Shown in pieces: positions 13,819-13,872 of a stretch of DNA of 13,872 nucleotides (the stretch's first letter is position 1; each line of letters begins with the position of its first letter). Both the position numbers and the translations under genes were made by a program. The DNA is from RGIG3102 sp964649845 (lineage in GTDB: Bacteria; Bacillota; Clostridia; Oscillospirales; Ruminococcaceae): contig CAZYSS010000056.1 in the NCBI GenBank assembly GCA_964649845.1, forward strand, positions 1 through 13,872, written 5' to 3'. Below the pieces are notes generated by a model. The model was given only the letters and a program-made list of their open reading frames with translations. It was not told where the DNA came from and made no database searches.

Positions 13819-13872
13819 TGGCGACCCGAATGGGGCTCGAACCCACGACCTCTAGCGTGACAGGCTAGCGTT
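13819..13872 (-). tRNA. tRNA-Asp(GTC), 5' part outside the window
   Basis: The minus strand reads anticodon stem CTAGC/GCTAG with loop CTGTCAC (anticodon GTC), T-arm GTGGG-TTCGAGC-CCCAT, acceptor 3' strand TCGGGTC, discriminator G and encoded CCA. The 5' acceptor strand and D-arm are cut off by the window end. Confidence 0.93.

Overview
This window looks like a chromosomal segment of an endospore-forming Clostridia-type Firmicute. The evidence is the conserved sporulation/housekeeping cluster spoVB–mazG–hup–rqcP(yabO)–yabP–yabQ–divIC, AT-rich intergenic DNA, strong GGAGG-type ribosome binding sites, and surface/lipoprotein genes of clostridial style. I cannot place it below class level. One 10-base N run (7650-7659) shows it is a draft assembly.

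Layout. (1) 1-5817 is an accessory cell-envelope region. A plus-strand lipoprotein gene (3-1130) faces a very large minus-strand surface-protein gene (1418-5335, 1305 aa), with terminators between them. The surface gene contains an almost perfect 1.18-kb internal duplication. Its modules alternate His/Cys-x-x-Cys knuckles with Asp-rich loops, and it ends in a membrane anchor. Upstream of it, after a sigma-A-type promoter, lies a 189-bp decayed copy of the 3' end of the lipoprotein gene, so this gene family flanks the surface gene on both sides. (2) 5788-9956 is the minus-strand spore cluster, read spoVB, mazG, hup, rqcP, yabP, yabQ, divIC. It covers a lipid-II/polysaccharide-type flippase, NTP pyrophosphohydrolase, nucleoid protein, ribosome-quality-control factor, two cortex/coat-related proteins and a divisome protein. 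It ends in a strong terminator at 5788-5811. An additional terminator after hup, with a possible promoter embedded in it, suggests the cluster is split into two transcription units.

(3) 9957-11500 holds a divergently transcribed 454-aa protein: an XRE-type DNA-binding head on a long membrane domain that appears to consist of two similar four-helix halves. It has a near-consensus promoter. (4) 11515-12597 holds a monocistronic M19 (membrane/renal-type) dipeptidase with complete metal ligands and a strong terminator. (5) 12613-13693 holds a two-gene operon encoding a DUF2975-type four-helix membrane protein and a small YozG-like Cro/CI regulator. The promoter (TTGACA-17-TATAAA) is bracketed by two near-identical palindromic operators, which suggests autoregulation. 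(6) 13698-13872 holds minus-strand tRNA-Thr(GGT) and a partial tRNA-Asp(GTC), separated by a 15-bp hairpin.

Functionally, the spore cluster is ordinary and well supported. The items most worth attention are the duplicated surface protein with its flanking lipoprotein remnant, the two-fold-repeated membrane regulator, and the twin-operator DUF2975/HTH module. I see no transposase, integrase, CRISPR array or recognisable defence system.
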